64,000 bases of DNA from Mesaphorura yosii. Its lineage: Eukaryota > Arthropoda > Collembola > Poduromorpha > Tullbergiidae. The notes under the pieces were generated by a model, which saw only the letters and a list, made by a program, of their open reading frames with translations, was not told the origin of the DNA and did no database searches. Shown in pieces: positions 50,601 to 61,207 of the stretch. The translations under genes were made by a program, and so were the position numbers. The DNA is taken from contig WIXG01000016.1 of the NCBI GenBank assembly GCA_009869945.1, positions 248,001 through 312,000 on the forward strand, in the 5' to 3' direction. Every line of letters starts with the position of its first letter. The stretch's first letter is position 1.

Positions 50601-52771
50601 CATTTAATATGTAACTTCTTGATTACTGCTGCGTTGTGTTCTGTTAGAAGTGCGGAAGTGATGTAAGGCGCTTGGAACTTGGATACACTACAATCAAACA
50701 AACAATAACAACCTGAACCAACCGCAGTTTATGTATGCATAAAATTGTTTTCAGAAAAATGAAACTCTACAATGCAATGTTTGGGTAATTTGGAATTTGA
50801 AGCTTGTAAGACCCTGGAAATGCTCTCTCCGGCGTCTGCTGTATAATTTAATATAGTCGAAATTAGTTTTTAGCTGTTCTGGATCAGTTTCTTCTGCAAA
50901 TTCAGCACAAAAGCAGGTCTTAGCGATTGCTGCATGAGATTTTGCCCTTTGCGCCTTTCAGTCCAGGAATTTAATTCAGGGTGGTAACCCGATCCATTGC
51001 ACGGTAAACAAGGTTACATTCACCTCAGGTCTGAGGTCGATTCATATCATTCACCTTAATGGAATAATCGAGAAAACACGCCGGAATTAATTACCAGACT
51101 AATTAGATTTGATGAAACCACATTTCGTATTTCGTTTCCTGTGCAGGTGCAGACGCTTCGAATTGGATCTCGTTTCGGTTGAGTTTCGATTTCGTAGCGT
51201 TGCGTGTGAGTCGCCAGAAATGAATCTGAGGGCGAGATTGATTTGTGATTGTGGCTTCGTATAAAATCCAAAGCAGACGGTTAGGAAAAGTAGAATTGCC
51301 TGTAGAAATTCGAGCCGTGTCGAATCTGCGAAATCACGCAAAATAAAGGCTGGGCATAATGATCAATCCTATACTCTTCCTTCTAAATAGAGAAACTGAG
51401 CCCAAGCGGCTAAGAAGACAGATATTAATGCCGCAACGGTCTGCCCTCGCAAGTAACGAGTGCGGTTTCTGTGCGGCATTCTTTGCAATTTGATCTTCTC
51501 GCAAGAAATGTCATTATTTTGACCAGTTTTTACTGGCCGTCTTCAAAACAGCTGCGGGCGATGGCGAAGAAATTGCTCGACTTTAATTTATATAGTTCAT
51601 TACCCAATATTTACATTTCAGAATTATTTGCAACGATTCTGATTGCTTTTTGTGTTATCATTCTTCTCCCAATCTGGTTTAATAAATAACGTCAACTTTT
51701 TCTCATCTTATTACTTGCTACGGTTTAAAGTTGAGGTTCGCATTTGAAGACTGTGCCCGAAAGGCAGGCTTCTTTCATGTCCTTGTTTCAGACACTCGGC
51801 TGTTAGGGCGTTATTATGATTAAATTCTGAAATGTTTATGATGGCTTGACCCAACTCTGACTCAACACAAAGTCCGTTCCACATCCACTGCATTGCACTC
51901 CCAGATTTCTTGATAAACGGGTCGAGTCAATTCTGAGGTGACGTCCAATTCCAAAAACCAGTCGTATTTGGAACCTGATAAACCATAATTTTAATCGTGA
52001 TTATTCTGAGACTGAAATTTGTGAGTACTTCTTTATCAAAGTCCATCATGACCTCAGAACAGAGCTCACATTCAGCCTAAGAAAACACGCAATGACGCAC
52101 TGCACTCGTTGAGTTTACAATCTTAAAAACAAACAATCCTCTTCTAATTTCTAATTTTCTTGAAGCTGAAGATAATTTATGTTGTTTTTGTGCCTTGTGC
52201 AGTACAAAGAGGAACGAAGGAAGGGAATAGTACAAAGTTAGCTTAAGGTTTTCGGCAATCCACAAAAGACAAATTTGAGTGTAGTTGCTCATCATCGCAT
52301 TATGTAACATGTGTTCCCTCCAATTATCAAAAGGTCAACAAATTGACTCTGGGCATTTGTTTCTCGTAATGCGCTGCGGCGTTGTCTGTGCCGTGTCTCG
52401 CAATTCACAAGAGAAGTCTGCAACGAAATTCTCTTTGCTGTGAAATTCTCGGCATATTTCCCACTTTCAGAAGAAGGCAAGAATTTTTCAAACTTGAAAT
52501 ATTTGCGTTGTCTTTGCATTCAGTTTTGCCACGTGCATAATTCAGGCGATGGGGAGGTGCGCCTATTAGCAGGGCGAGGGACAGTTAAAATATTAATTCG
52601 GCAGAGACAATTATTTTTTAATAAAAGATGAGACCTGACACGACACGAAACAAGCCAAGAAACATTTTGTCTTTGCCAAATGAATGGGAACAAACTGCAT
52701 TTTGAGATTTCGTAAAGGGTGCAGGGTGTCTTGTGTTTTGCTTTTGCTTCTTGTGTGTTTTCCAAGACGTG
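47664..52771. other. Non-coding stretch
   Basis: The first few hundred bases, to about 48.9 kb, remain relatively G+C-rich. A minus-strand acceptor-like TACTTTCAG precedes a 24-codon ATG frame at 47719-47645 that ends in a stop. A perfect isolated donor CTG|GTAAGT lies at 50315. A short AGCC tract lies at 49401-49415. GATGATCATC near 49186 is a small palindrome. TAATTA and TAATTAG occur near 51090-51110. No gene is supported. Confidence 0.45.
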
Positions 52772-52793
52772 TCCAGCGCAGCGCAGCGCTGGA
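52772..52793. repeat. G+C-rich 8-bp hairpin, 6-base loop
   Basis: TCCAGCGC (52772-52779), loop AGCGCA, GCGCTGGA (52786-52793). The stem is perfect. The loop and inner stem are built from tandem AGCGC units. Confidence 0.8.
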
Positions 52794-53026
52794 ACGTGCA
52801 TATCATTTATCAGCTTAAAGGACGGGCCAAACGTAAAACGTTCTGTTCCCGTGTCTGGTGCACGTGCATGCATTCGGTTCCAATTATAGTGGAAATGGAT
52901 TCGTGTATCGTGTCTCTCTGCTTCTGTATGAAAATAGGTTTTGCAAAATGATTAGAAATATTCATGAATAAAGAAACAGATAGGAATTATGAGATAGGAT
53001 CTTTACAAACCTATTATCGTCCTTAC

Positions 53027-53174
53027 CTGTGCCTCCGCCTCGCTTGCTCGCTCCGCTCGGCGTGGAAGGAGAAAACGGTAGGCACGGCACACGCGGGCAC
53101 CGCAGGCAGGTTGTACTTAAAAAGAAAGTATAATCGATAAAGAACCTCAAAAATCTACGTTGGCACGAGCTCAT
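53027..53174 (-). CDS. Candidate minus-strand first coding exon ending at CAG|GTAAGG
   Basis: A minus-strand ATG at 53174 (A at -3) opens 49 codons plus one base, ending exactly at ACAG|GTAAGG (GT at 53026-53025), one of the best 5' splice sites in the window. Its first part is aromatic and hydrophobic (Phe-Leu-Arg-Phe-Phe-Ile), then Cys/Pro-rich, then a Gly/Ser/Lys-rich end encoded by a CpG-dense segment. Without splicing the frame ends at 52962. The start lies about 415 bases downstream of the stop of the next candidate gene on the same strand. No domain is recognised and no following exon could be joined. Confidence 0.22.
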
Positions 53175-53589
53175 ACTTCATAGCTGCCTGCGTAATAAAA
53201 ATGTATGAGAAAGGCAAACTCTCAAGAGTTCATTCATACTACATTAAGTAAAGAATCATTCCGCCGACAGAAAATAAACCTCAAGTCAAGAATAAGAATA
53301 AGACATACATTGCATTCCTGCCTTTTGTCTTTATTCGCGTAGTCTCGAATTCGTCCTGAAAAAATGATAACCCAGGAAGGAGACAAGATAAAGAGCACTG
53401 TACGAAATCCTGCGCCGAGCCCTGAGATAGGTTGAGGTTGCAGGTTTGCGTATTACTTTCACTCAGGCACATATTAGGTGGCCCAATATTAACGTCGGCG
53501 AATCTCACGTGCACTGATGCACTGCGATCTGATACCACGACACACGTCGTGAATAAAATGAGAATAAATGGCGGAATGATTTGGCTGGT

Positions 53590-53853
53590 TCAGTCCATAT
53601 AAAGACATATCTCTCTTGATATCTTCTCCTGGACGTTTTGAGTTCCTTTGCTTGACTTCAGTTGTGCATTTGCGAATAGACAGAGACGACGACCTATCTC
53701 ACGAACTTCCGATAAAACGTGCAGAAGGATGATATCGTCTTGGGATGTGATGTCCTTCCAGGCGAAGGTAACCTTCCTTTGTCCCAGCAGACAATCTCTT
53801 TTGCCCGTGGACTGCGGCCTGGATTCATGTAAAATTACAAACAGATTGTGGGT
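53590..53853 (-). CDS. Candidate gene A, exon 2 (coding-like, unknown protein)
   Basis: The minus-strand frame is open from 53883 to TGA at 53592-53590 and has coding-like composition: of 66 codons counted, 17 begin with G, and G+C by position is about 55, 36 and 50 percent. The peptide is protein-like, with hydrophobic strands (Leu-Phe-Val-Ile-Leu-His), a charged turn, and a helix-like stretch (Leu-Ser-Glu-Val-Arg-Glu-Ile-Gly-Arg-Arg-Leu). The start at 53853 assumes the acceptor CGACCAG. It is in the same frame as exon 1, with only two stops between, both inside an intron-like tail. An AATAAA on this strand lies about 260 bases after the stop. No family is recognised. Confidence 0.3.
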   Translation of the reverse strand, partial: THNLFVILHESRPQSTGKRDCLLGQRKVTFAWKDITSQDDIILLHVLSEVREIGRRLCLFANAQLKSSKGTQNVQEKISREICLYMD

Positions 53854-53934
53854 CTGGTCGTGGTAGAGAATTTGGCTAAAATGTTAATATTAGTACGACT
53901 GCCAAAGGCAAAGTCTTTCTGTTAAGTTGAGCAC
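53854..53934 (-). other. Candidate 81-base intron of gene A
   Basis: On the minus strand AAG|GTGCTC (GT at 53934-53933) is a modest donor. The segment TACTAATATTAACATTTTAG (53895-53876) looks like a branch point followed by a 3' splice site and contains both in-frame stops. Ending the intron at CGACCAG (AG at 53855-53854) gives 81 bases and keeps the frame. Ending it at TTTTAG gives 59 bases and breaks the frame. Introns this small are common in arthropods. Confidence 0.25.
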
Positions 53935-54096
53935 CTTCCTGCGTCGTGCGTCGACTTCAGCGCGCTTCTGCCGCAAGGACTTTCTAACTTCTTTCACCGG
54001 CCGAGCAAGAACTACGACGTTCTGGCGGAAGTGGAGATTAAAGTCTTTCGTCCCACTTCTCGCTACTTGCTCTTCGGGACTCTTCTTCTTAGCGTC
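53935..54096 (-). CDS. Candidate gene A, exon 1 (basic, helix-like)
   Basis: The frame opens after TAA at 54099-54097. Of 49 codons counted 18 begin with G, and G+C by position is about 65, 41 and 57 percent, a clear coding pattern. The peptide is strongly basic, with a hydrophobic core (Val-Val-Val-Leu-Ala-Arg) leading into a long charged, helix-like Arg/Lys/Glu run. An in-frame ATG in good context (GAAATGG) lies further up at 54174, but a TAG and the TAA intervene, so an extra small intron or a different start would be needed. TATAAATT lies at 54210-54203, only about 36 bases before that ATG. Confidence 0.3.
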
Positions 54097-54312
54097 TTAC
54101 TTTTGTAATATTACGAGGGACTAATTAATTTGTAACTCTTTCTCTTTGCTTCTTAAAATATTACTTCTTTCCATTTCTTGCCTTGCTTGCTGCTTGTGTC
54201 CGAATTTATATGCATTTGTGTCCGAAATGCTCAGACGAAGTTTCAGGTGGTCGAATAAACTCAGGCAAATAGAATACCGAAACTAATTGAAGTCGTTTGA
54301 AGTAAGGCTTCG

Positions 54313-54341
54313 TAATTAATTAATGATCGTCTCGTTAATTA
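54313..54341. promoter_or_regulatory. Cluster of TAATTA homeodomain-type sites
   Basis: TAATTAATTAATGA (54313-54326) and TTAATTA (54335-54341) place at least three homeodomain cores in 29 bases. The cluster lies roughly 100 bases upstream of the TATA-like sequence of candidate gene A on the minus strand, so a promoter-proximal role is conceivable. A+T-rich background makes such sites common. Confidence 0.2.
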
Positions 54342-54345
54342 TCTG

Positions 54346-57300
54346 CAATGTGAGACCTTAGCTCACGACTTGCTCACGAGGAAATTAAGTCGATCACGAA
54401 TTTCCCGACTGGTTTGCAGCAGATTCGCATTACTACCATTAAAGCCAAGCTTAAAACGTGAGTTGAGCCGAGTGGTCAGAGTGGGCAGTGGAAAGAGTAG
54501 CCACCCAACAAGATACTTGCGGGAGCCCCAGCCAGAGCGAAATCGGGATTTTTCAGGCGTGAGGAATATGTTGACTTAGTACTGACACTGACACTGCAGT
54601 AACGAGACCGAGACGAGACAGCCGGCTGGCTGATGGTATTGACTGATGCTCATCTCCTCCTATGGCCTTTGGGCACACACAATCTGTGCGTCGGAAAATC
54701 CGCCCGTCCGTCCTCTGCACTGCACTCGATTGCCATTTGACTCGTGAAATGGTTAATCTCCCGACGACCGACTCGCTCGATTTCTGGTTTATATTTATTG
54801 GACTCTTTTATGCTGGTGAATTGCTGAGGCGAAATAATTGTACACGGTTCCTTTCATGGTGCCTCATCAATTTCTTGTTAGCGCTCAGCTGCAATGCAGC
54901 ACGCAATCCCCGCAAGCCCTTGAGGGCTCATTTAGCGTTAAACGCTCAAATTATACACGACGACCCCTCAATGTCATTCTCTTTCCTGCTTCGCTCACAT
55001 GAAATGCCAAAGTGCGGGCACAAAAATTCAGCTACACCTGTTTTTCTCAAACCTGGTGGAATTTTTCTCTGCCATGTGCACCAGAACCATTAAATGTTAC
55101 AGGTTGTTGAGCTCCATTTACATTTTCATGCATGCAGGAGCGGAGCGCGATAGTTTATAATAATAATAATATTTTATGTGTTCAATCAAATCAATAGCTG
55201 AGAGCCACAAAACGAGCTGCTCTACATGCATGTCTCAAATATTTACCAGAAACGCAGTGCATGTTCAGAATTTGTGGAGAAACAAGTTCTGGTAGGAGCA
55301 AAGTATTTCGGCTGACTGGCAATTCACATTCACACAAACATTTCATGCCGAGAAGCAGAAATGAGGAATTGGTCGAAAGGAGAGCAAAATTTGGGAGTTC
55401 AGTTTGCACTTTGCACGCAACAATGCAAGAAACAAAACTTGAAGCGATAGCCAAATAACACGCTTAAGTACTGTGATGACCGTCAGTCAGCGGTTCAGCT
55501 GTGTGTGTTTTGTTCTGCTCATATGGCTGCAGTAATAATCAACTCGCAATAATTACATGAAATTAGAACCGGTGAGACTCGCATTAAACTGGCAATCGCA
55601 TTTATACTTTGTCGAATTCAAGGTTTGTTTGTTTCTTCGTCTGAACTGAGCCGAACGTAATGAAATGAAGTATTGCGAGCGCCTTTCGCGTTTCGCCGGG
55701 TAGAAAGCGCGCATTTCGCTTCGCAGTTCCAAAGCAAAAAGCTTAGCGAGGCGATTTGCCATTTTAATGATGCATTGCCAAGAAACCGCGGAAGGTGAAA
55801 CGCGAGCGTGGTGTTATATTTTCAGCCAGGCGAAGGTGAAGAGTGCGAATGGCAAACATGCGGCCTAGATATTGATTCAGATTCATATCGATAACACTCT
55901 CGCTATTGCCATTCGATGGGTCTTTGTTCTGTGTAGGCCACTGCTACTACCATTCGGAAGGAAGGCGGAAGGATATTTAAATAGACGCTGGAATCCTCCA
56001 ACTCCGATTGTAACTGTCAGCCACGCCAGGTTGTTATTATTATGGAGAGCCCGTAATGCACTTTAGATGGACGATATCTCACAGTTAGCGCCAAATTCAC
56101 GCACAGACACGGACTCCCGACTTGACTTGCCTTCAACTTCCTGACTGCGCATATTGCGAGAGTGCGTTCACGCATGTAATGCTCCAATTCCAATAATATT
56201 ATTTTTTGAAGACATTGAATGTTTCCTAACTACGAAATATGAATATCAACTAGGCTAAGTTGGAGCACATGCAAAGAACCGCATTTTCTCTCTTAACAAC
56301 CTCTCTCGCACTTTTGTAGACTTGGAATCGTATTCTCCGCATTTTCCTCGCCAATACGACCCAACTTTTGTGCAAACCCAAAACTTTTTTCACCTTTCCA
56401 CTCTTTTATCAACTTTGCATGACTTTACCTTTCCTCTGCCTTTTCACGTGTCACGTTTGCAGTTTGCAAGTCAGAATCACAAAACCCGTCGGTTCACTTC
56501 GTTTTTTCTGCAACTGTCTTTCCAAGCTGGATGGCTTCTGTTGTGCAAAATGCTGAAGCAAGCAAAAATCGAATTGTTTACATTGTCTGTGCGGGGCAGA
56601 GTTTAATGAGTCAAAGTATAATTTTTTGGCTGAAAGTAACAATTCACTCTTTGTGTGTATAAAACACGATGCAATTCTCTAGTTGACATTTCTACAGCGT
56701 GAATATTTTTGCATTCTTTAAATCCTGTCCCTGCGTAGCGAGACGAGAACCTGTGCTGAATACGAAATCTTAGCCAGCACAACAGATAAAGGAACTCGCA
56801 GTCAAGGCCACATCTGCTATCTCGTTTTGCAGTTTTTGATTCGACAGTGATACATTTCCTGAACAGACTCTGAAAAATGTCATGCACTCACGCAGGCAAG
56901 GAAGAAAAGATACAAAAGCCCAAATCACTAAAGTCAACTTGCGTGTATTTATTTTTTATGTGCTGCTCTGCTCTTACTTTGTTGGATTTCGCGTTTCATC
57001 CGCCTGCCTAGCTTTGTTTGACTGCCGCGGCTTTGATCGTCATTTTTTGGTTTTTACCTTTTGCAGTGGCAACCACACTAAGTCAGAGCGCAGACTTGGG
57101 AAAATGAAAGTCCACGCTCATCTTTTATATCCACAGGCTTAGCTTTTGTTTTTATAGTTGCACGGCTCAACCACAAATTGGTCTCTCTTCCCACAGTTTC
57201 ACTTTTGCGACTTTGATGAGATCGTTTTCTTGTCCGGCGTCCGTTTTATTCCTCGAACGTAAAACTTACCTCTTCACTGCGACATCACAGGAAGCCGAAA

Positions 57301-57559
57301 GCATAGCCGTGTTTTTCATGCTCCTCGCCAAAAGTTTGGGTGACTTTTACTTTTCCACGAATGGCAAAGCATAAAAATTGTACTTTTTAAATAATTGGGC
57401 TTCAGATTCTTGGTTTATTCCTCTCGTAATTAGTTTACTTTGGAAACTTGCGTCTAATGCCAACTATTACAGCCCGGATTGGGATGAAGAACTCCGAGGC
57501 ACGTGAAGATCGAAGAATATGGGACATTAGAGATCGAATTAGAGTGTCATTAAGTAATT
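54346..57559. other. Non-coding stretch
   Basis: A 143-codon plus-strand frame with ATG at 54662 (poor context) has two hydrophobic segments, but frames of this length are expected by chance. The minus strand across 54360-54800 is also open in patches without a consistent coding signal. A short (AAT)n run lies at 55157-55172. No gene is supported. Confidence 0.45.
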
Positions 57560-58120
57560 AAAGTAATAACTCCGAGACACATTACGCGACCGCGTACTGC
57601 GACGGCAGGAGAGCGAAGGGCTGTGATGCAGACACGTGGAAAGCTGATCCGAGCTGTGAGGCGCGCGCTCGCTCGCTCAGAGGTGAGATTGAACGGAAGA
57701 GACTCAATCAGAAATTAATTGAAATATTGCCCGTAGTCACAGAACGCTTCCGACTTTCCGAGTCTGCTTGACTGTACGACGAAGTTGCAGGATGAAGTCT
57801 TGATTTGCGAGCATTTGCTAACTTTCTTTTTATCGCTGCCTGCTTCAGCTTCGGCTACGCGTTCAGCAGCTCTCCTCGCCGCGTATATGCGTACGTAGAT
57901 GGACGTACACGAGAACCCCACTCCCAGCGGCTGGCAGTCCGTATTTGTACACGGCGAGTAAAAGCCGTGTTCGTGGGATGAATACAAGGTACTTAATGAG
58001 TGATATAAAACACGGGAAAGTACACAGAAAGGTACTTTGTGTGGCGAGATACTTATCTAGAAAGTGATGTAGTTAAGCGGAGGCAGCGCGGTCGGGTGAG
58101 GAGTGTATATTTAGTTGTAA
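57560..58120 (+). promoter_or_regulatory. G+C-rich promoter or leader candidate with AG|GTGAGA donor
   Basis: CpG-dense sequence (57580-57680, including GCGCGCGCTCGCTCGCTCAG) ends at a strong 5' splice site, CAGAG|GTGAGA at 57683. G+C-rich sequence resumes at 57840-57960 and 58075-58110. CGCGTATATGCGTAC near 57880 is the reverse complement of a word near 45080 in the other G+C-rich block. A 90-codon minus-strand frame at 57715-57987 has an Ala/Glu-rich patch but no other support. An untranslated first exon on the plus strand is the simplest reading. Confidence 0.22.
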
Positions 58121-58210
58121 ATGTCGGAGCCGCGATGGAGTTCTGCCACTGGCACCCGGGCTGAAATGAAGGATATATTGACACTGCTGGAGCTACCTGA
58201 TATTGCGTAG
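58121..58210 (+). CDS. Small 29-codon coding-like frame
   Basis: An ATG at 58121 opens 29 codons to TAG at 58208-58210. The peptide is notably protein-like: Met-Ser-Glu-Pro-Arg-Trp at the start, then an acidic amphipathic stretch (Met-Lys-Asp-Ile-Leu-Thr-Leu-Leu-Glu-Leu-Pro-Asp). Nine of 29 codons begin with G. The start context is weak (T at -3). It follows the G+C-rich block, and a possible but poor donor GC|GTAGGC overlaps its end, so it might be a first coding exon. No family is recognised. Confidence 0.18.
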   Translation: MSEPRWSSATGTRAEMKDILTLLELPDIA

Positions 58211-58212
58211 GC

Positions 58213-58238
58213 ATTACACTGCATCATTACACTGCATC
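58213..58238 (+). repeat. Perfect 13-bp tandem duplication
   Basis: ATTACACTGCATC occurs twice head to tail (58213-58225 and 58226-58238), three bases after the preceding small frame. It looks like a recent replication-slippage duplication. Confidence 0.9.
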
Positions 58239-60913
58239 ACGCGTAACTGCTTGAGTGTACGCATTTCTTCTCCGCCTGTACACGCTTCTGGTTTATGGAG
58301 TCCGTAACTTCCTGAATCCAGAATCGATTACGTTACGTTACAATAATGCGATAGCACGGAAAATGTCTCGCAGCAATTCATCGGATAGCAAAGAATCCTA
58401 GGAAAAGTCTTATGAATTGTGATTGGGCAGGTGGGACTCAGTTTGAAGAATTTTGGGACTCATGCGAGGATCGGAGAGAGAAAACTCGTGTGTATTGCGA
58501 GTTACGACAAATTAGTGGCATCTTGTGAAATGTATTGGGCTAAGCTGCAGTTGATGCACTTTAAAAGCCCAATTGTACATGCACCACACCTTCTTTGTTA
58601 GGCACAAGTGCTTCTACACTTTGCAGTTGTCCCCGACTCATGGGTGCTTCCCAATGCCCTCGTTTATGATTCCGTGCACAAACTGCAGCTAACGAATACC
58701 GAAAGCCGACAACAGGAAACGACCTGATTGATATTCAAATGGCAAGTAAAAGGAAGAGTTTGCATTTTCAATTGTATTGAAATTACAACACAAGTTTAAT
58801 GCTGACTAGCCGACTGCTTTCGAGGGAGTGAAACAGAATTTAGAATTTCATTTTAAGTAAAGGCCGAAGGCTCATGCATCGAAAATGAAGACTTTTAATG
58901 CTGAGCACCGAAGAGATAAAAAGAAATTGACATGATAATGTACTCTCGCATAATGAAATGCTGCGTGCATTTGGGAGTGTGCTTTCATCGCTGAATGCAA
59001 TTGTGTCATGCAATGGCAGGAACAACTTTGTAACTTTGGAGGAGTCAAGAGTCGAATGAGAATGATATCGTAATAATAAACGAATTAAGAGTGTGAGCAT
59101 GACGTTGACTTGAGTTGAGTACAGTTTTTATTCGAATGCAATGAGCAACTCTGCATTGCAATCACAATTGCAATAAAATGAGACTGCTCTCCAACTAATT
59201 TTTTCCTAATTTCATGAAATGGATTCAACGCCATTTTCTCTGCGTACGAACAAAGCACTGAATTTTAAATAGCCAACTTGAAATTATTGCGCAACAGCCG
59301 TTTCAGTTCAGTTAAGATCAAACTTTCACTGTCAAGATTTTCGCTATAATAAATCATTATAAATCGCATTGGAGACAACTGGCCTCTGAAAAGCTGACCA
59401 TACATCACGGATTTCCATCCACTCCTGAACGCGCTGTGTGAACTGTGAATTATACGGCCGGTCGAAGTGTCTCTTGCATGTGTGTAGCTGAGTCGAGTCT
59501 CTTTGACTGGAGGGTCCATAAAATTGCAGCAGTCAAGTGCCGGGCATTTATTGCTGACCTGTGTCATTTTCAGTCCTGCACCGTGTCGCAATATATTTCC
59601 AGATGGGCCGGGGCCGGCACTCGTGAACACATGGAGCCAGAACTCCGCCATGCCAGCCAGTCTTGTGACTGGTGCTTTACTGACGAGTGCTGAGTCGTCT
59701 TCACACTTTTCATATTTGGAATTTCAATTTATGAGTCGACTGAAGCCAGGTCATCCAAACTCCTGCGTCTTGCGTGTGTGCGAGCGTGCGTGTACGTTTG
59801 CGTTTACTGAAATCATGCAAAGGACGACGACGAAGTGGAAAGTACAAAAACTCTGAAACTGACATCAGAAAGTGAGCATTCCAAGATGAAAAGAAGAGGT
59901 CAAGCAGAGTTTGTGCTGGCACATGGTTGGATGGACGACTGAAGGTGCTGCTGCTGCTGTTTCGCTCCATCATCCATCTCGTTTAAATGAGCCACGCATG
60001 CAGCATCCTTCTTGCTGCTGTTGCATTAGAAATGTAGCAGCGGAGAATATTTTGATAATGATTGCGAGTTTGTGTATGCGATAGGCAGGCAGGGAATGAG
60101 ATTCGGATTGCATGCGCATAACATTCCTGCTGTAATAATAATGACGACGTTGATGATGACGAAGTCTAGTCTGGGCACAACAGCGAAGAGGCAAAGAGCA
60201 AAGATGAAGGAACCCTGCCCAACTGGTTTTTTGCAGCACATTTTCCAAGTATTTGAGTTAAGTAAGCAAGAAAAAGTAGTTGGAGAAGTTCTCGGACAGG
60301 TTCTGTCCTTGCGAAGCACCGCGCTGCTGCTCCGACTGCACTTCGTATAAGATTACTTTACGATCTGCAATTGGTTTAAGTAATAAAGGAAAATTATTTC
60401 ACTGAAAAAATTCAAGACAACATCAAATCAACCCTCAAAATATTTTAAATGATTTAATTTCTTTTTTCTCCGCTGTGGATCAAAATCAAGGCACAAATTC
60501 GGCCACTTCTCGTTTTCGTCTTCATGCGTTACCGGTGACCGGTTAGCTGAACTCAACGCGCACCCTGCAATTAGCTCGAAACGCAAACGCGTCGTGCAAA
60601 ACAGAGGCAGACATCTGTAAAGAGTAAAGGGAGATGACGGCAGTTGATTAGTTGACTCATCTAATCAGGTTCAGGTTCGAGTACGTATTTTCCAAGGTAC
60701 CTCGAAGAGAAGAAGAATGCATTGTTCAAAACTAATTTGATGCTCATTCGGTAATGAATAATGAGACGACCATCGTTCAAAGCTCGGTGAAGAATCGGTC
60801 AATCTAAACTGCTTGGACAGTGTAACAATATCGGCTTTGTTTGCCTGCTTCGCGTAGTTTCAGTAGTTTAGCATACAAGTTGATTCAATCAGAAGAGACA
60901 AGACTGGAATCTG
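58239..60913. other. Non-coding stretch with small motifs
   Basis: Two self-complementary ATTGCAAT words lie 12 bases apart (59155-59162 and 59167-59174), like a paired bZIP/C/EBP-type site. A (CTG)4 tract lies at 59947-59959. ACCGGTGACCGGT at 60531-60543 is a 13-bp odd palindrome. Frames of 86-128 codons near 59.3-60.3 kb look random. Confidence 0.5.
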
Positions 60914-61207
60914 ATGAGTCAAAGTGATGAGAGGTTGACGCGAAGAGCAGAGAAGACGGACGGATGTGGAAATGCTGTCCGGTCTCAATGTCGCAGAAGC
61001 GACAAAGCAGGTTGTTTTCGTTGCACAGGCGGCGGTTTGCAGGTGCAGATAAGACTGAGCATGGGCACCTTGCATTGCGTGTTGTTGTTTGGACCAAAGA
61101 TTGCTGGTAGGAATCAAAATAGCGAATGGCGAATTCCCAACAGGTACCCGCACAGGGAAATTCCATTTTATGACCGCCTGCAAAGTGCAATGCAGATTCA
61201 GAAATGA
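60914..61207 (+). CDS. 97-codon frame with four spaced cysteines, doubtful
   Basis: An ATG at 60914 opens 97 codons to TGA at 61205-61207. Four cysteines near residues 18-40 are spaced roughly C-x6-C-x8-C-x2-C, but this does not match a zinc-finger family I know. The translation is hydrophilic and basic. A 129-codon minus-strand frame overlaps it, so at least one of the two is accidental, and both may be. No splice site or promoter supports either. Confidence 0.13.
   Translation: MSQSDERLTRRAEKTDGCGNAVRSQCRRSDKAGCFRCTGGGLQVQIRLSMGTLHCVLLFGPKIAGRNQNSEWRIPNRYPHREIPFYDRLQSAMQIQK

Noticed and set aside
54361-54573. Minus-strand open stretch ending near a GTGAGC donor
   Set aside because: It looked protein-like at first, but only 11 of 69 codons begin with G, which is background level.
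54662-55093. 143-codon plus-strand frame with two hydrophobic segments
   Set aside because: Poor start context, chance-level length, no splice or promoter support, and no recognisable domain.
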